NCBI GenBank assembly: GCA_963969345.1
Contig: OZ017767.1
Coordinates: 8,274,739 to 8,338,738 of the forward strand
Origin: Turbatrix aceti
Taxonomy: Eukaryota; Nematoda; Chromadorea; Rhabditida; Panagrolaimidae
DNA length: 64,000 bases
Reading direction: 5' to 3'
Of the stretch, positions 12,801-23,900 are shown piece by piece (position 1 is the first letter of the stretch; every line of letters starts with the position of its first letter). Position numbers and translations under genes: made by a program. The notes under the pieces were generated by a model. That model was not told the DNA's origin and ran no database searches. It saw nothing but the letters and a program-made list of their open reading frames with translations.

Positions 12801-14260
12801 CTTTGCGTTACCGAAAGCCTCAAGCACAGGGTTGGTACGGACGATTTGGTCCTCAAGAGAACCGCCGCTGGTATCGGACGAAGTTTTCTTGGCCTGCGAA
12901 GCACCGACGATGGCGAAGTACGAAATGACCTTTTTGGTGTTCTCGGTCTTTCCGGCACCAGATTCACCGGTGATGAGCATGGATTGGTTAGCGTGATCGT
13001 TAACCATGTTGCGATAGGCTTCGTCGGAGACGGCAAAGAGATGGGGCGGCATTTCGGTACGTCGCTTGCCGGTGTACATCTTGCAGACGGATTCCGTGTA
13101 GATCGGAAGACGCTTGTAAGGGTTGATAACGACGCAGAAAAGACCGGAGTAGGTCTAAAAAAAATGTTTTACGATTGGGGGATTCGAACCTGGGACCTTT
13201 GAATTTTGGGAGTTGGCGCCTTTTGCCAAATCGCCACAGAAACAAATTGGGTTAACCGTTGTTTTTTTTCAAACAAAATTTTTTATTTGTTTTTTGTGAC
13301 CCAATTTGTTGGTTTTTGTCAACTTACGTAAATCATCATGGAGTAGTAACGTTGACGCAGATTGTGAAGCACAGAAGCGTCGTTGAGGAACGTCAGATTG
13401 GCCATGTCTTCGGTTTTTTCGTACTTCGGTGGGTTCATTTGTTGGGTGTCGTCTTTTTTGATCGTTTTCTGAAATGCAATTAATTTGCCATTTTTGTCCT
13501 GAATGCCAAAATTGCTCACCTCAACACCGCTGCTCGTAACAACGGTGATGGCATCGCCCTTTGCCGATTTGATCTCAGCAGCGATGAATCCCTCTTCCTT
13601 GTCTGGGATCCAGACATTTTTCTTAGAATCGAATTTCTTTGTCGTTGCAGCGAGTTGCTAAAAAATTCAATTCCGTGTCAAAGTTATAATTTGATCCAAG
13701 CGATTCAGGCGGGGGAGTCTCCCCTTTGCCCCTGACAAAAGGACACCCCATCTTTCAGGAAAATAAGCTTTAGCACTTGAGAATTTTTTATAAACTGTCG
13801 GCAATGTTTTGCACATTTATTCAAACAGAGCCGAGAGTGGGCTTCCGTTACTGTTCACGCGGTGCACTAATGTACATACCAGCAGTCTGGTTGTAATTTG
13901 ATGCCTTTCGATCCGGCAAGAATGCATATTACAGGGGAAAAAAGAGCGCTTCCGCTGGGGTTTTGCTTATTATATTGTTGTTTTTTTTTCAACACAAAAG
14001 AGCTCAATTGTGCTTTTTTCGCCCGCCGGAGGGTCGTCGGGGTGAAATTGATGCTTTTCTATGTACCAACAATCCGTGATTTTTGAAGAACCAAAAATAT
14101 CATGTTTGACATTTATACAGGCAGAAATGCAACTTTTTTCCCAAAACAAAACCGCTGCCACACTTCATGTTTTTCAAAGAGAAAAAAATAAAAGTCAACA
14201 AACCTGCTCAGCAGATTGCCGCAAAAACTGCCAACCGGGATCAGCAGAAAGGTCGGACAT
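6890..14260 (-). CDS. Muscle myosin heavy chain (class II), with alternative converter exons
   Basis: Exons: 14260-14204, 13657-13520, 13468-13328, 13154-12707, 12660-11280, then one of 11214-11088 or 10927-10798, 10695-10520, 10463-7958, 7908-7222, 7168-7013, 6955-6890. They join in frame to 1960 or 1961 residues, the usual length for sarcomeric myosin. The start reads [14 protein letters not shown], as in other muscle myosins. The motor has the SH3-like N-domain, P-loop GESGAGKT (about 12945-12968), switch [15 protein letters not shown], a Lys-rich loop 2 and the actin-binding [12 protein letters not shown]. The neck ([20 protein letters not shown]) binds light chains. The rest is one long heptad coiled-coil rod with a short non-helical tail ending DDEVEE. 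It forms the thick-filament motor: ATP hydrolysis drives sliding along actin. The promoter is presumably upstream of 14260. Confidence 0.96.
10798..10927 (-). other. Myosin alternative converter exon (3' choice)
   Basis: This 130-nt exon has a TTTCAG acceptor and an AAG|GTTTTG donor. It starts by completing the Arg codon (CG|C) left by the upstream exon, encodes [15 protein letters not shown] and, later, [18 protein letters not shown], and ends at a codon boundary. It occupies the same place as exon 11214-11088. It encodes the converter region, which sets lever-arm speed and power. It is a much more charged, Lys-rich version than its partner. Confidence 0.85.
11088..11214 (-). other. Myosin alternative converter exon (5' choice)
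   Basis: This 127-nt exon has an ATCCAG acceptor and an AAG|GTTAGG donor. It completes the same Arg codon (CG|G) and encodes [15 protein letters not shown] and, later, [18 protein letters not shown]. It is an obvious duplicate of exon 10927-10798, with the same start phase and the same end phase. Joining both exons would shift the frame by one base and meet TGA eight codons into the second, so only one can be used per mRNA. Confidence 0.85.
13171..13240 (-). mobile_element. tRNA-like (SINE-type) insertion in a myosin intron
   Basis: On the minus strand this stretch has a tRNA-like A-box region (TGGCGATTTGGCAAAAGGCG) followed about 40 nt later by a perfect B-box GGTTCGAATCC (13180-13190 on the plus strand). 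Downstream of it lies ACAAATTG...CAATTTG flanking sequence that recurs at the similar element 15952-16080. The cloverleaf is degenerate, so I read it as a tRNA-derived SINE copy and not a working tRNA gene. Confidence 0.5.
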
Positions 14261-15951
14261 TTTTTCTCACGCAATTTTTTGTAGAAAAAAAATCGATGAG
14301 TCGATGACAATGATAAGAAAACTTTCTTTTTTCAGTTTCTCTTTTGTGATACGGTAGAAAGTTAAGCCTTTCGGCACGAATTAAGTGCTTTGATGGTAGA
14401 TGGGTTTTCGGAGGCACACACACACCTTTTCCAACCGAGACAAAGCACGAGTCTAAAATACAAAACAATAATATTTCATTTCGAGACAAAAAAAATTACA
14501 ACACCCGCAGAAAAAAAATTTACAGTTTAGTACAGTCAATTGAGAACGGAAGCGGGAAAATGTGCAAAGGAGGGATGGGATTTATCTCTGCCCGGCGGGC
14601 GGCTAAAGGGAAGGAAAAGCGCCTGGAGGAGAGGAAAAGTGAGGTGGTGGATGATGACGCGCTCGAGATTCACTCGTTTGACTCATATCCGAGAGCAGGA
14701 CCGGTTATCCTCCGCTCACGAGGGGTGCGTAAGAGTGAAAAAAAAATCACTGTGTAACACTCTGTAGCGGAGAAGCTCACGATCAACAGAGCAAGCCAAC
14801 TTGGCGGCTTGATGCAAGCGCAGCAGTACAAGTGCAAAACGTGCAGATCTTCCGGGATGCAGGGGGCGCGATTATGTTTTGATTATAAACGGTGTAATTT
14901 TTTTGAGACAACGATTTTAAAAATGTATAGCAAAAAAATTTTCAGCAGAAAAAAATTTTTATAATTAAAATTTGCGTCCAAAAATTTGTATTTTTTTTTA
15001 AATTTCTGAATTTCATAAAAAAAAATTGTGCCAAAATAATTATGTTACAGTACCCATGCATCAAAATTGAAAAATAAATGGTAACAAAAAAATTCGTAAA
15101 TCCCATAAAATCCCTGTCAAAACAAAAACAATAAAAACGCGCCACAAAAATCCATTAAATTTGGCAACACTCAACTTTAAAATTAATTAAGACAAAGCCC
15201 ACCCTCTGAAACGACCGCCATCAGCTGGGAGGTATCACAAAAATGATCCGGATGTTGTTACTAACATAAGATATAAATGATCCATCTGACATGTGGATCA
15301 GATTTATTTAACCACGCGCGCGCCGACTGAAGGAGCTCAAAGCAGCAGCACAAAAGCGGAAGATCAAAAGGGTGTGATGAAGGCATCGGACGCTGCCTTG
15401 GAAAAACACGAAGTCTCAAAGCCTCGAAATAGACCCCCGTGCAGCCGGGGGGCGACTGCATCCCGAGCTGCCGTGAGCAAACACGACCGCGGCTTTCAAG
15501 ATAGATCGAAGCAAGCGGACGTTGTTGTAAATTACCGTCTTCCTACGACTCGGGTCCACGTCGTTGAGATGGGGGTGGGAGGAGGGGAGCGACCGCTGCT
15601 GGAAGCAGATGCGGGTAAAAAAAGTCTCACGCGTAAACACATCTCTTGCTCCCTCCTGCGGATGTGACTTTGTTGCTTGTCACCGGATTCGAGGAATCTC
15701 AACAACCCAGGGGAGGGGGGCTGACTGACTGACTGAGCTGTTGTGGGAAGGAAGCGCAAAAACATTCCACTGAGCAGGGGTAGTTAGCCTTGACTCTTCT
15801 GATTGACAACAAGGGGTCGAGGGGGTGGATGTTGACTTGACCCAAGCCGTCATCTCCGGAGCTCCGGCTACCTGCGGAATTCAAATTTTTTTTTGCTATT
15901 GTAAACTAAAAAACATTTGAACGTCATTTATAAATTCTGAAAAAAAAATAC
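14261..15951. other. Upstream region of the myosin gene; no further gene seen
   Basis: About 1.7 kb of non-coding sequence lying 5' of the myosin start. It should include the muscle promoter, but I cannot point to a defined element. Short GC-richer patches at about 14560-14720 and 15290-15660 carry open frames on both strands without recognisable domains or splice context, so I do not call genes there. Confidence 0.45.
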
Positions 15952-16019
15952 AGGTGGCAGGAATCGAACCCGGGACCTGTAAAATTTATAAATCCATGCG
16001 CCGGAACTTGGTTCGCCAC
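15952..16019 (-). mobile_element. tRNA-like (SINE-type) element
   Basis: Read on the minus strand: GTGGC at the 5' side can pair with GCCAC at the 3' side, an A-box-like stretch TGGCGAACCAAGTTCCGGCG, and a perfect B-box GGTTCGATTCC (15960-15970 on the plus strand). It shares its layout and flanking ACAAATTG sequence with the copy in the myosin intron at 13171-13240. The anticodon arm is not convincing, which argues for a tRNA-derived SINE or pseudo-tRNA. Confidence 0.5.
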
Positions 16020-16096
16020 AAAAACAAATTGTTTTATATCAAAAAAAAATTAAAAAAGTTTTTTGTCACAAAACAATTTACTGTATGTCACGGTTC

Positions 16097-17941
16097 TTAT
16101 TGAGTTGGCTGGGTTTCTTCTTCCCTCGAATTCTCATTTGCACTTCCAGAGTCTCTCTTGTTCTTTTGCAGGTCTTCTTCTGATAACGATATGGATGAGC
16201 TGTCATTCTAAAAATCCAAACTTTAAAATAATCGAATTCCGAGAAATTGGTAAACTTTTGCTTTTAATTTTTTGCAAAGACACGTAAATACTCATGTCCA
16301 GACTGTTTTTGCAACCAAGTACTCGCTGACACATTTAGCGCAAAATGCAACAACAATGCGTGCACGTACTGCGTGTTTTTGGGCTGGAAACTGTATTTTT
16401 GTAGAAGAAAAGCATGTCTTCCGGCGGGCTTTCCGCCACCTTCTTCGCAGCAGCACCAACAGCATAGAGCAAGAGTAACACTCATGAACGTGCGGGATGA
16501 CAAGAGACAAGCACTCATGTCAATCGCTGCGAGATTTTGTCAACCAAAAAGACCCTCTCAAGTGGATCATAAACAAAAAAGTGATCAAACACGGTTTCTT
16601 TCCTCCTCTTGCGTCCCGAAAAAAATAATATTAGAGAGCGGCTGATTTGTTGGTGTTTGTTAACCACTCCCGTGGATCGGGTGGGGTACAGGTGATCCCG
16701 GCTGTTTCTTGTTTCTTGCTCAACGCGCGCATCCTCATTGTATTTAGTAGGTGTCACAAAAAGATGGGGACACTTGAAACTTTTGCAAACGAGAGTTGAG
16801 TTTTTTTTTGCAGAATAAAAAAATGTGAATTGCTCTTCGACCCCAAAGATCCAAAAAATTTCTGCAAAAAAAAATAGGTAAAGGTACTAACAATTTGACT
16901 TACGGTGAAATAGAGTCTAGGAGCTCGTTTGACCGGTGACGCCTTTTTTGGAGATTTTTTGCCAGGTTTCTGCTGGCCAGTTTTTTTCTTCTTCCTGAGT
17001 CTCTTCTTGCTTTTACCTTTTGAGTTGGATGAGGAGGTAGTTAATGGGGACGGGTTAGAAGACTTGTTTCGACTGGCATCGGAAGAACGTTTTGATGGCA
17101 ATGAATTTGAGGATGTGTCCACCAGTCGCTTCAGAGACTTGTTGGCTCGGCTTAGGCGTTCTTCGGCGTCCTAAAAAATATTATAAAAAAAAATATGTAT
17201 TAAAATTTTTTTTATTTTAATAAATAAATAAATTAAAATTTTTACCTTGCTGGCAGTTTCACTTTCAACTTGTACACGGATGCTCGCATTCTTAGGAGTT
17301 TGGCACTGCGAAGAACCTGGCGATCCAAATCCGGCAAATCCGGCTTCCGAAGCCTTCCGGGATGCTTTCCAGAAGTTGGCAGTCCCCAGCTTGGCCTTGC
17401 TCATGGACGCAAAGGCCGACCACATCTGCAGCACTGTGAGCACCGTCATGATAACAATCGCATCGCCTCTGCTCTGCCGAATTGCCTCCAGTATCCAAAA
17501 AGCCTCACCGGTACCGACAGAGAGCTGCGCAAAAAAGTAGATTTGCCAAAAATGACGATGTCGCCACTGCATGGCCAGGGCGCCTGGAGTCGCGATGAGC
17601 GCTTGCACGAGTCCGCCCGCAAGCAGACGGGATGCGGCACCGAGTTCCGCTGATATACCGGACAATCCGATGATGGCCAGAATGCTGCCAAACGAGATTT
17701 CGAGGATGACGGTCAGCTGCAGAGCGGTGTAGAGACATCGGTTACGACGACCTAATGCAGTCTCGTTTTCGGTGTCGAGACCGGCTCGGTGACGGGTTTG
17801 GGCGATAATCGCAGCGATGTTGACAAGCGTGCTCTGTCCTCGGACAACCGGGATCGCGCTTGGATACGACGAAGCTACGTGGTCTGACATTTGACGCAAT
17901 GACCGCAGAGAGCAGCTGTATCGTGTGCGAATCGGTGGCAC
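16097..17941 (-). CDS. Unrecognised multi-pass membrane protein with basic tail
   Basis: Three exons (17941-17246, 17170-16904, 16207-16097) join in phase 0 to 357 residues from ATG 17941; an in-frame ATG at about 17890 (MSDHVASS) is an alternative start. Four hydrophobic segments are visible: LQLTVILEISFGSILAIIGL, LLAGGLVQALIATPGALAM, FWQIYFFAQLSVGTGEAFWI and AIVIMTVLTVLQMWSAFASM. Exon 2 is strongly basic and Ser/Lys-rich (KSKKRLRKKKKTGQQKPGKK); the last exon is acidic (SLSEEDLQ, NSREEETQPTQ). The four-helix core followed by a long charged tail suggests a tetraspan membrane protein. I do not recognise the family and give no function. An alternative last exon at 16865-16754 is also open but less convincing. 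Confidence 0.7.
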
Positions 17942-19011
17942 GCATTGAAGTTTTACGGAAAGTGTGAACGATGAAGGTTAACGCTGATTTGCATTTTTTC
18001 ACACAAAACATTTTAATTTCAATATTTTTTGCGTGCATAAAAAATTTGCATGTTTTTTTTCAGTTTTTTTAGTAAAGATCTGACATTTGCATTTTTTTTC
18101 AAATGTATGTACTTACATATTCACTTATTTATTTATTTTATGAGTTGTCCACCTGCACAAATAATTTGATCAAAATGCAAAAAGGCAATTTGAAAATAAA
18201 ATTTTATTAATATACCTGATTAAAAAATTGCTACTTTGCCATTTTTATACGCCTTGGAATAGTGTTGGCAAAAACATTAACCGCAAAGCAGATGGCAAAT
18301 TGGTGTAACTGGACACAGGCGTGAGATACATGTACATACGTAGTACATAAGTTCATGTAGTCCATAGCTTTCGACGTGAGAATCTGTTTACCTGGAGGCA
18401 AGGGGGTGTGTGTACAGTGTCCGAGTCGCACGGTAAATAAATTAACAACAACTGATTTGTTTGGTGCGTACTTGTCAGTGCAAGCCCCCTTGCAAGATAA
18501 AACACATCGTAAAAGTGCGAGTGAATCCCTAGATAATTTTAACGCAGCTTATTTAATGATTTTCGAACGTGCTTCATTTTTTGCAGCCGTGAAGACTTTC
18601 ATTTCAATGTCATCAAAATACTATTTATACTTAAAAAAAATCTGCCATAAAATTTTTTTGGGAGATTTGGAAAAACATTTTTGGTTTTTTTTTGAAAAAT
18701 CTCGTATTTCAAAAAAACGTCTTTTTACCGTATACTTTCAAAAAAATTCGAACGTTTCCGCGAAGCAATTATCTTTGTGCCCGCTGCTGATATAAATTAA
18801 GTACACACTGTTTCTAATTATGTTTCTAATAATGCTCAGTCAGATATTTTTTTAAATCTTTAATTTTAAGGTTTCGAATTTCCGGAAATTGGTTTTTCTT
18901 TTGCTCGTGCTTACTCTATATAATAAAGCCTAGTACGTGCACGGCACAGCTCTTTTTTGTTTAACTTTATGTAGACTATAAAGTCTCTTTAGTAAATAAG
19001 TCTGTCCAGCC
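17942..19011. other. Intergenic region upstream of chemoreceptor A
   Basis: AT-rich with TTTA microsatellite sequence near 18125-18140. No supported exon. It contains the divergent 5' regions of the tetraspan-type gene (minus) and of chemoreceptor A (plus). Confidence 0.5.
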
Positions 19012-20155
19012 ATGATCGCACTGCTACACAGCATCAGCATCAAATTGGCATCGGGCTTAGGAATCAGTTTAAATCTTCTGATTTTATCCCTAATTGCCAT
19101 GTCGAAAGGTGGCGGCATTGGAGCCTACAAAGTGCTGATTGTGCAGACTTGTATCATTGACATAATTTTTTGCGTCATTCAGCTTTTGACACTTCCTGTA
19201 AGTTTTTTAAAACACAAAAAAATAATCAAATGTATAAGTTTCAGCAATTAATTATCTACAAAGGTACAGTCTATTCCTACGCTTCTGGTCTGACAAACCG
19301 AATGCCATCGTCTTTCAAATACGTTGGAAATTCCATGTGGTTTTCGTTCATTTATACAGACATTCTGTCAATTACGTGTGCATTCTTCTTTCGATACAGA
19401 AAAATCATTGGGAAAACTCAACTTTCGTATCGGCACACTTTATATTCCCTATTGATAATTGTGGCATTTGCGACAGCTTTTAGCACACTTTTTCATTACT
19501 CCTATCACTTTCATAAGGAGGACAGAAACGAAGAAGCCAATCAAGCGCTTAGATTTCTTGGATTGGATCCAAAGGACACCGTAAATCTTGGATACAGTGT
19601 TCATGTAAGTTTTCGAAGTCAGCGAAAAAGTTTTAACCTCACAGGAATAAAACCCTGCCCAAATTTTTGCGCCACAATTTTATGTTCCACAAAACCAAAT
19701 CGGTCTCATAAATCTCATTCTTTCAGAATTCGCCAAGTCAACTGTTCGTCGTCGGCAGCTCGGCTTTTTTTCTCTTTTTCTTCTACAGCGTGATTATTTA
19801 CAGCTGCATCAAAGTTCGAAGATACCTCAAAGAACGTGTTCAAACATTTTCAAAAATCACACGTCAGATTCACAACGAAGTCAGTACATCGCTTTACCTG
19901 CAGGCTGCCGTGCCTGTTTGTCTGGGTTTAATTCCACTTCTCGTAATCGTTGTTGCCAGCCGAGTAGACGGATACTTTTCAATTATGGCTTCGAACATGT
20001 GCTCAATCGTTCTGGAATGGATACCGGTAGGCAATGCTTGTGCGATTTTGTTCACCGTCAAATCCTTTGTTCATCAAATCATAGCTATCATTCGTCGCAG
20101 GAATTTGAGTGATGCTCAACGAAGTGTCACAGTTATTGCAAAGTCTGGAGCATAA
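19012..20155 (+). CDS. Seven-transmembrane chemoreceptor, nematode Str superfamily (Srd-like)
   Basis: Exons 19012-19197, 19245-19604 and 19727-20155, all phase 0, give 324 residues. Hydrophobic helices occur throughout: LGISLNLLILSLIAM (TM1), YKVLIVQTCIIDIIFCVI (TM2), FSFIYTDILSITCAFFFRYR (TM3 with an aromatic-Arg end), LYSLLIIVAFATAFSTLF (TM4), a further helix at the start of exon 3, LYLQAAVPVCLGLIPLLVIV (TM6) and SIVLEWIPVGNACAILFTVK (TM7). The short helix-2 loop GAYKVLIVQTCIID, the QAAVP motif and the IPVGNA end are typical of worm serpentine chemoreceptors. Inferred role: odour or pheromone sensing in a ciliated neuron. The closest relative is chemoreceptor B across the tandem array, with exons 1 and 2 of identical length. 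Confidence 0.85.
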
Positions 20156-20444
20156 TTTGTCGTTCTGAATTTTGTATTTTTAACTTTTTTATCGGTGGTA
20201 GACTATCTATCATAATTATAAATCAATCAATCAATCAATCAACAAATCGGCAACTTTGCAAAATCATTCGTCCAACGAGTTCGTGGCTTTCCCCTCAATC
20301 TCTTTGACGTGGGGCGCAAATCAGATAGCTTCATCTCCCAGTTGTCGGTAGTCGTATATAAGCAAAGCGTATAACAAAAAGTTACTTTCCAGTGTTTTAA
20401 AAAATTGTTAACAACTTATGTAACGGATAGCAAAAAACTAATAT
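20156..20444. repeat. Intergenic sequence with (AATC)n microsatellite
   Basis: A short AATC repeat lies at 20221-20242, behind the chemoreceptor A stop codon. The rest shows no features. Confidence 0.6.
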
Positions 20445-20602
20445 TTTGGACATTGCCAATTTTTTTGTTGTACGGAGAAAGCATAAAAAATACGTGAACG
20501 CGTATATAATTGAACCGGTATCTCAAAACGGTGAAACAAGTGTGCCGAAAGACAATAATAGACGCACTATTCCGCGTGGTAGTAAATTTCTATTTTCGCT
20601 CG
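20445..20602 (+). repeat. Diverged partial monomer of the tandem array
   Basis: This piece repeats the array segment containing the GAATTGAACC / TCTCAAAA / GGACAATAATAGACGCACTA landmarks (about 20505-20570), with many substitutions, and then the CTATTTTCGCTC landmark. It lies outside the left inverted repeat, so array-type sequence existed on both sides of that repeat. Confidence 0.65.
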
Positions 20603-20830
20603 AAGTTCAGAGACTCGTTCTGCTAATCTTATTTTGCTTTCAATGGTATGTTTAACTGTCATAAACGGTTACACTTGAGGTCGCTAAATAGTTTGATGCG
20701 TTGTGATCAAAATCAAAGCAATGAACTGAGCTGGTTGAGCTTCAGTAACCTGCCAGCCATGTTGAGGTAGTGGTTGCTCAACAAACCCCCGCATTTTGGT
20801 TCCTTAATCACAGAATGAACTGTGGATTGT
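20603..20830 (+). repeat. Left 228-bp inverted repeat flanking the array
   Basis: The sequence from AAGTTCAGAGACTCG to GTGGATTGT is the reverse complement of 31724-31951, equal in length, with only a few mismatches that I can see (for example GAGCTGG versus GAACTGG). The pair brackets the complete tandem array, giving an 11.35-kb unit with long terminal inverted repeats. No target-site duplication is evident at the outer ends. Confidence 0.8.
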
Positions 20831-20840
20831 GGAACCAAAA

Positions 20841-20863
20841 TGTTGTTACCTTTGGTAACAACA
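20841..20863. repeat. Perfect short hairpin next to left inverted repeat
   Basis: TGTTGTTACC-TTT-GGTAACAACA: 10-bp perfect arms with a 3-nt loop, directly inside the left inverted repeat. It is not repeated inside the right one. Confidence 0.7.
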
Positions 20864-20939
20864 AGTTACAGTTAAAAACTCAGCTTAAAAAATTAAGGTT
20901 TAAAGATGTGGCGTTTAAAACGCATACTTCACTTGTCAG

Positions 20940-23900
20940 TATTGTATTTTTGATATTGCTAATTTTTTTGTTTCACGGAGAAAAATTAAAAAATTATTTG
21001 AACGCGTACAGAATTGAACCTGGGTCTCAAAATGGTAAAAAAGTGTGCAGATGGACAATAATAGACGCACTAGACTATTGCAACTTGTTTGTAGACCATT
21101 CTCGCTAAGCAATAAACTCTTTTTTACTGCAGTTGCGACTGACATTGGACAGCCAGACCTTCCCCTTACTTTTCGCTGCCAAAACGCGCATTTAGGCCGC
21201 GTGGTTACAAACCTCTATTTTCGCTCAAAAATCAACTGCGCAAATGGCTTCTTTCATTAATGCTACCACCCTGATGTCGCTGCTGACTGCAGTGCTGCTG
21301 CGGATTAACTTCCCAAAACGTCTCCCCTCCCTTTTACACCGTGCGTGCATAGGTTCTTTTTCTCTGTGTCTCTTCGAATAATTCAATGCGAATGATGAAG
21401 CTCGGCGCAACAAGCTTTTTGCGTAAGCAGATGGACAAGAGCAGTGTTTGCGGATCATTTTTCATAGTTTTTTTTGTGTGAGCAGAGGGACAAAAGCTGT
21501 CTCCGCGCATCTTTCTTCCGCCCTTGCGAAAGCTTGTGGATGGATCCCAATAATTTTTGAAACATACGTTCATAAGCTGTGGCATGAATAAAAGTCGGTT
21601 CTCCTGGTAATGCAAAAAGGACTGGTGTACCTGATCAGGTCCGAGAAGGCACCCCAAAGAACAAATTTGTAAAATATTGACACTTGAATTTTGTTTTCAT
21701 ATATGCATTTAATTGCCCGAGGCAGTAAATAAAAAATACCAGCGTTTGAAAGACTGTATTCGGGTGCATTTTTAAGCGGCTTAGACAATTTGTTGACTTA
21801 TTGGTTTCTCCACAACAAAATTTTTATGATAACTGTTGTAAAATATCCGCATTTATACCAACATTTTTCCAGGGTGGCGAAATCTCCCGGGAGATTGCAT
21901 CCCGTTAGAAAATCTTCGGAGATGCTTCCGAAATCTCCGGAGATTCTCCCAAACTCTCCCGAGAGACCCAGCTTGCCAAAAAGCGTCTAATAATGTTTTT
22001 CTTCTATATAAAATTAATTAACGACACAAAAATCAAAACGGACAGTTCTGTTCTGTTTCTGCAAATTGTTAACGCATTTTTGTTTACAGCAATTTATAAA
22101 AACTCCAGAGATTCTCCGGAGAAATTCTCAATTTTTTGTTTAACGGAGAAAACATAAAAAAATTTTGAACGTGTAGAGAATTGAACCGGGGTCTCAAAAT
22201 GGTAAAAAAGTGTGCAGATGGACAATAATAGACGCACTAGACTATTGCAACTTGTTTGTAGACCATTCTCGCTAAGCAATAAACTCTTTTTTACAGCAGT
22301 TGCGACTGACTATGGGCAGCCAGACCTTCCCCTTACTTTTCGCTGCCAAAACGCGCATTTAGGCCGCGTGGTTACAAACCTCTATTTTCGCTCAAAAATC
22401 AACTGCGCAAATGGCTTCTTTCATTAATGCTACCACCCTGATGTCGCTGCTGATTGCAGTGCTGCTGCGGATTAACTTCCCAAAACGTCTCCCCTCCCTT
22501 TTACATCATGTGTGCATAGGTTCTTTTTCTCTGCGTCTCTTCGAATAATGCAATGCGGATGATCACGCTCGGCGCTACAAGCTTTTTGCATATGCAGGTG
22601 GACAAGAGCAGTGTTTGCGGACCATTTTTCATAGTTTTTTTTGTGTGAGCAAAGGGACAAAAGCTGTCTCCGCACATCTTTCTTCCGCCCTTGCGAAAGC
22701 TTGTGGATGGATCCCAATAATTTTTGAAACATACGTTCATAAGCTGTGGCATGAATAAAAGTCGCTACTCCTGGTAATGCAGAAAGGACTGGTGTGCGTG
22801 ATCAGGTCCGAGACGGCACCCCAAAGAACAAATTTGTAAAATATTGACTCTTGAATTTTGTTTGCATATATGCATTTAATTGCCCGAGGCAGTAAATAAA
22901 AAATACCAGCGTTTGAAAGACTGTATTCGGGTGCATTTTTAAGCGGCTTAGACAATTTGTTGACTTATTGGTTTCTCCACAACAAAATTTTTATGATAAC
23001 TGTTGAAAAATATCCGCATTTATACCAACATTTTTCCAGGGTGGCGAAATCTCCCGGGAGATTGCATCCCGTTAGAAAATCTTTGGAGATGCTTCCGAAA
23101 TCTCCGGAGATTCTCCCAAACTCTCCCGAGAGACCCAGCTTGCCAAAAAGCGTCTAATAATGTTTTTCTTCTATATAAAATTAATTAACGACACAAAAAT
23201 CAAAACGGACAGTTCTGTTCTGTTTCTGCAAATTGTTAACGCATTTTTGTTTACAGCAATTTATAAAAACTCCAGAGATTCTCCGGAGAAATTCTCAATT
23301 TTTTGTTTAACGGAGAAAACATAAAAAAATTTTGAACGTGTAGAGAATTGAACCGGGGTCTCAAAATGGTAAAAAAGTGTGCAGATGGACAATAATAGAC
23401 GCACTAGACTATTGCAACTTGTTTGTAGACCATTCTCGCTAAGCAATAAACTCTTTTTTACTGCAGTTGCGACTGACTATGGGCAGCCAGACCTTCCCCT
23501 TACTTTTCGCTGCCAAAACGCGCATTTAGGCCGCGTGGTTACAAACCTCTATTTTCGCTCAAAAATCAACTGCGCAAATGGCTTCTTTCATTAATGCTAC
23601 CACCCTGATGTCGCTGCTGACTGCAGTGCTGCTGCGGATTAACTTCCCAAAACGTCTCCCCTCCCTTTTACATCGTGTGTGCATAGGTTCTTTTTCTCTG
23701 CGTCTCTTCGAATAATGCAATGCGGATGATCACGCTCGGCGCTACAAGCTTTTTGCATATGCAGGTGGACAAGAGCAGTGTTTGCGGACCATTTTTCATA
23801 GTTTTTTTTGTGTGAGCAAAGGGACAAAAGCTGTCTCCGCACATCTTTCTTCCGCCCTTGCGAAAGCTTGTGGATGGATCCCAATAATTTTTGAAACATA

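Noticed and set aside
16754..16865. Alternative last exon of the tetraspan-type gene (KFFGSLGSKSNSHFF...)
   Set aside because: It is possible by splice signals, but the composition is that of AT-rich intron, while the exon at 16207-16097 has balanced, acidic coding-like sequence; kept only as a second choice.
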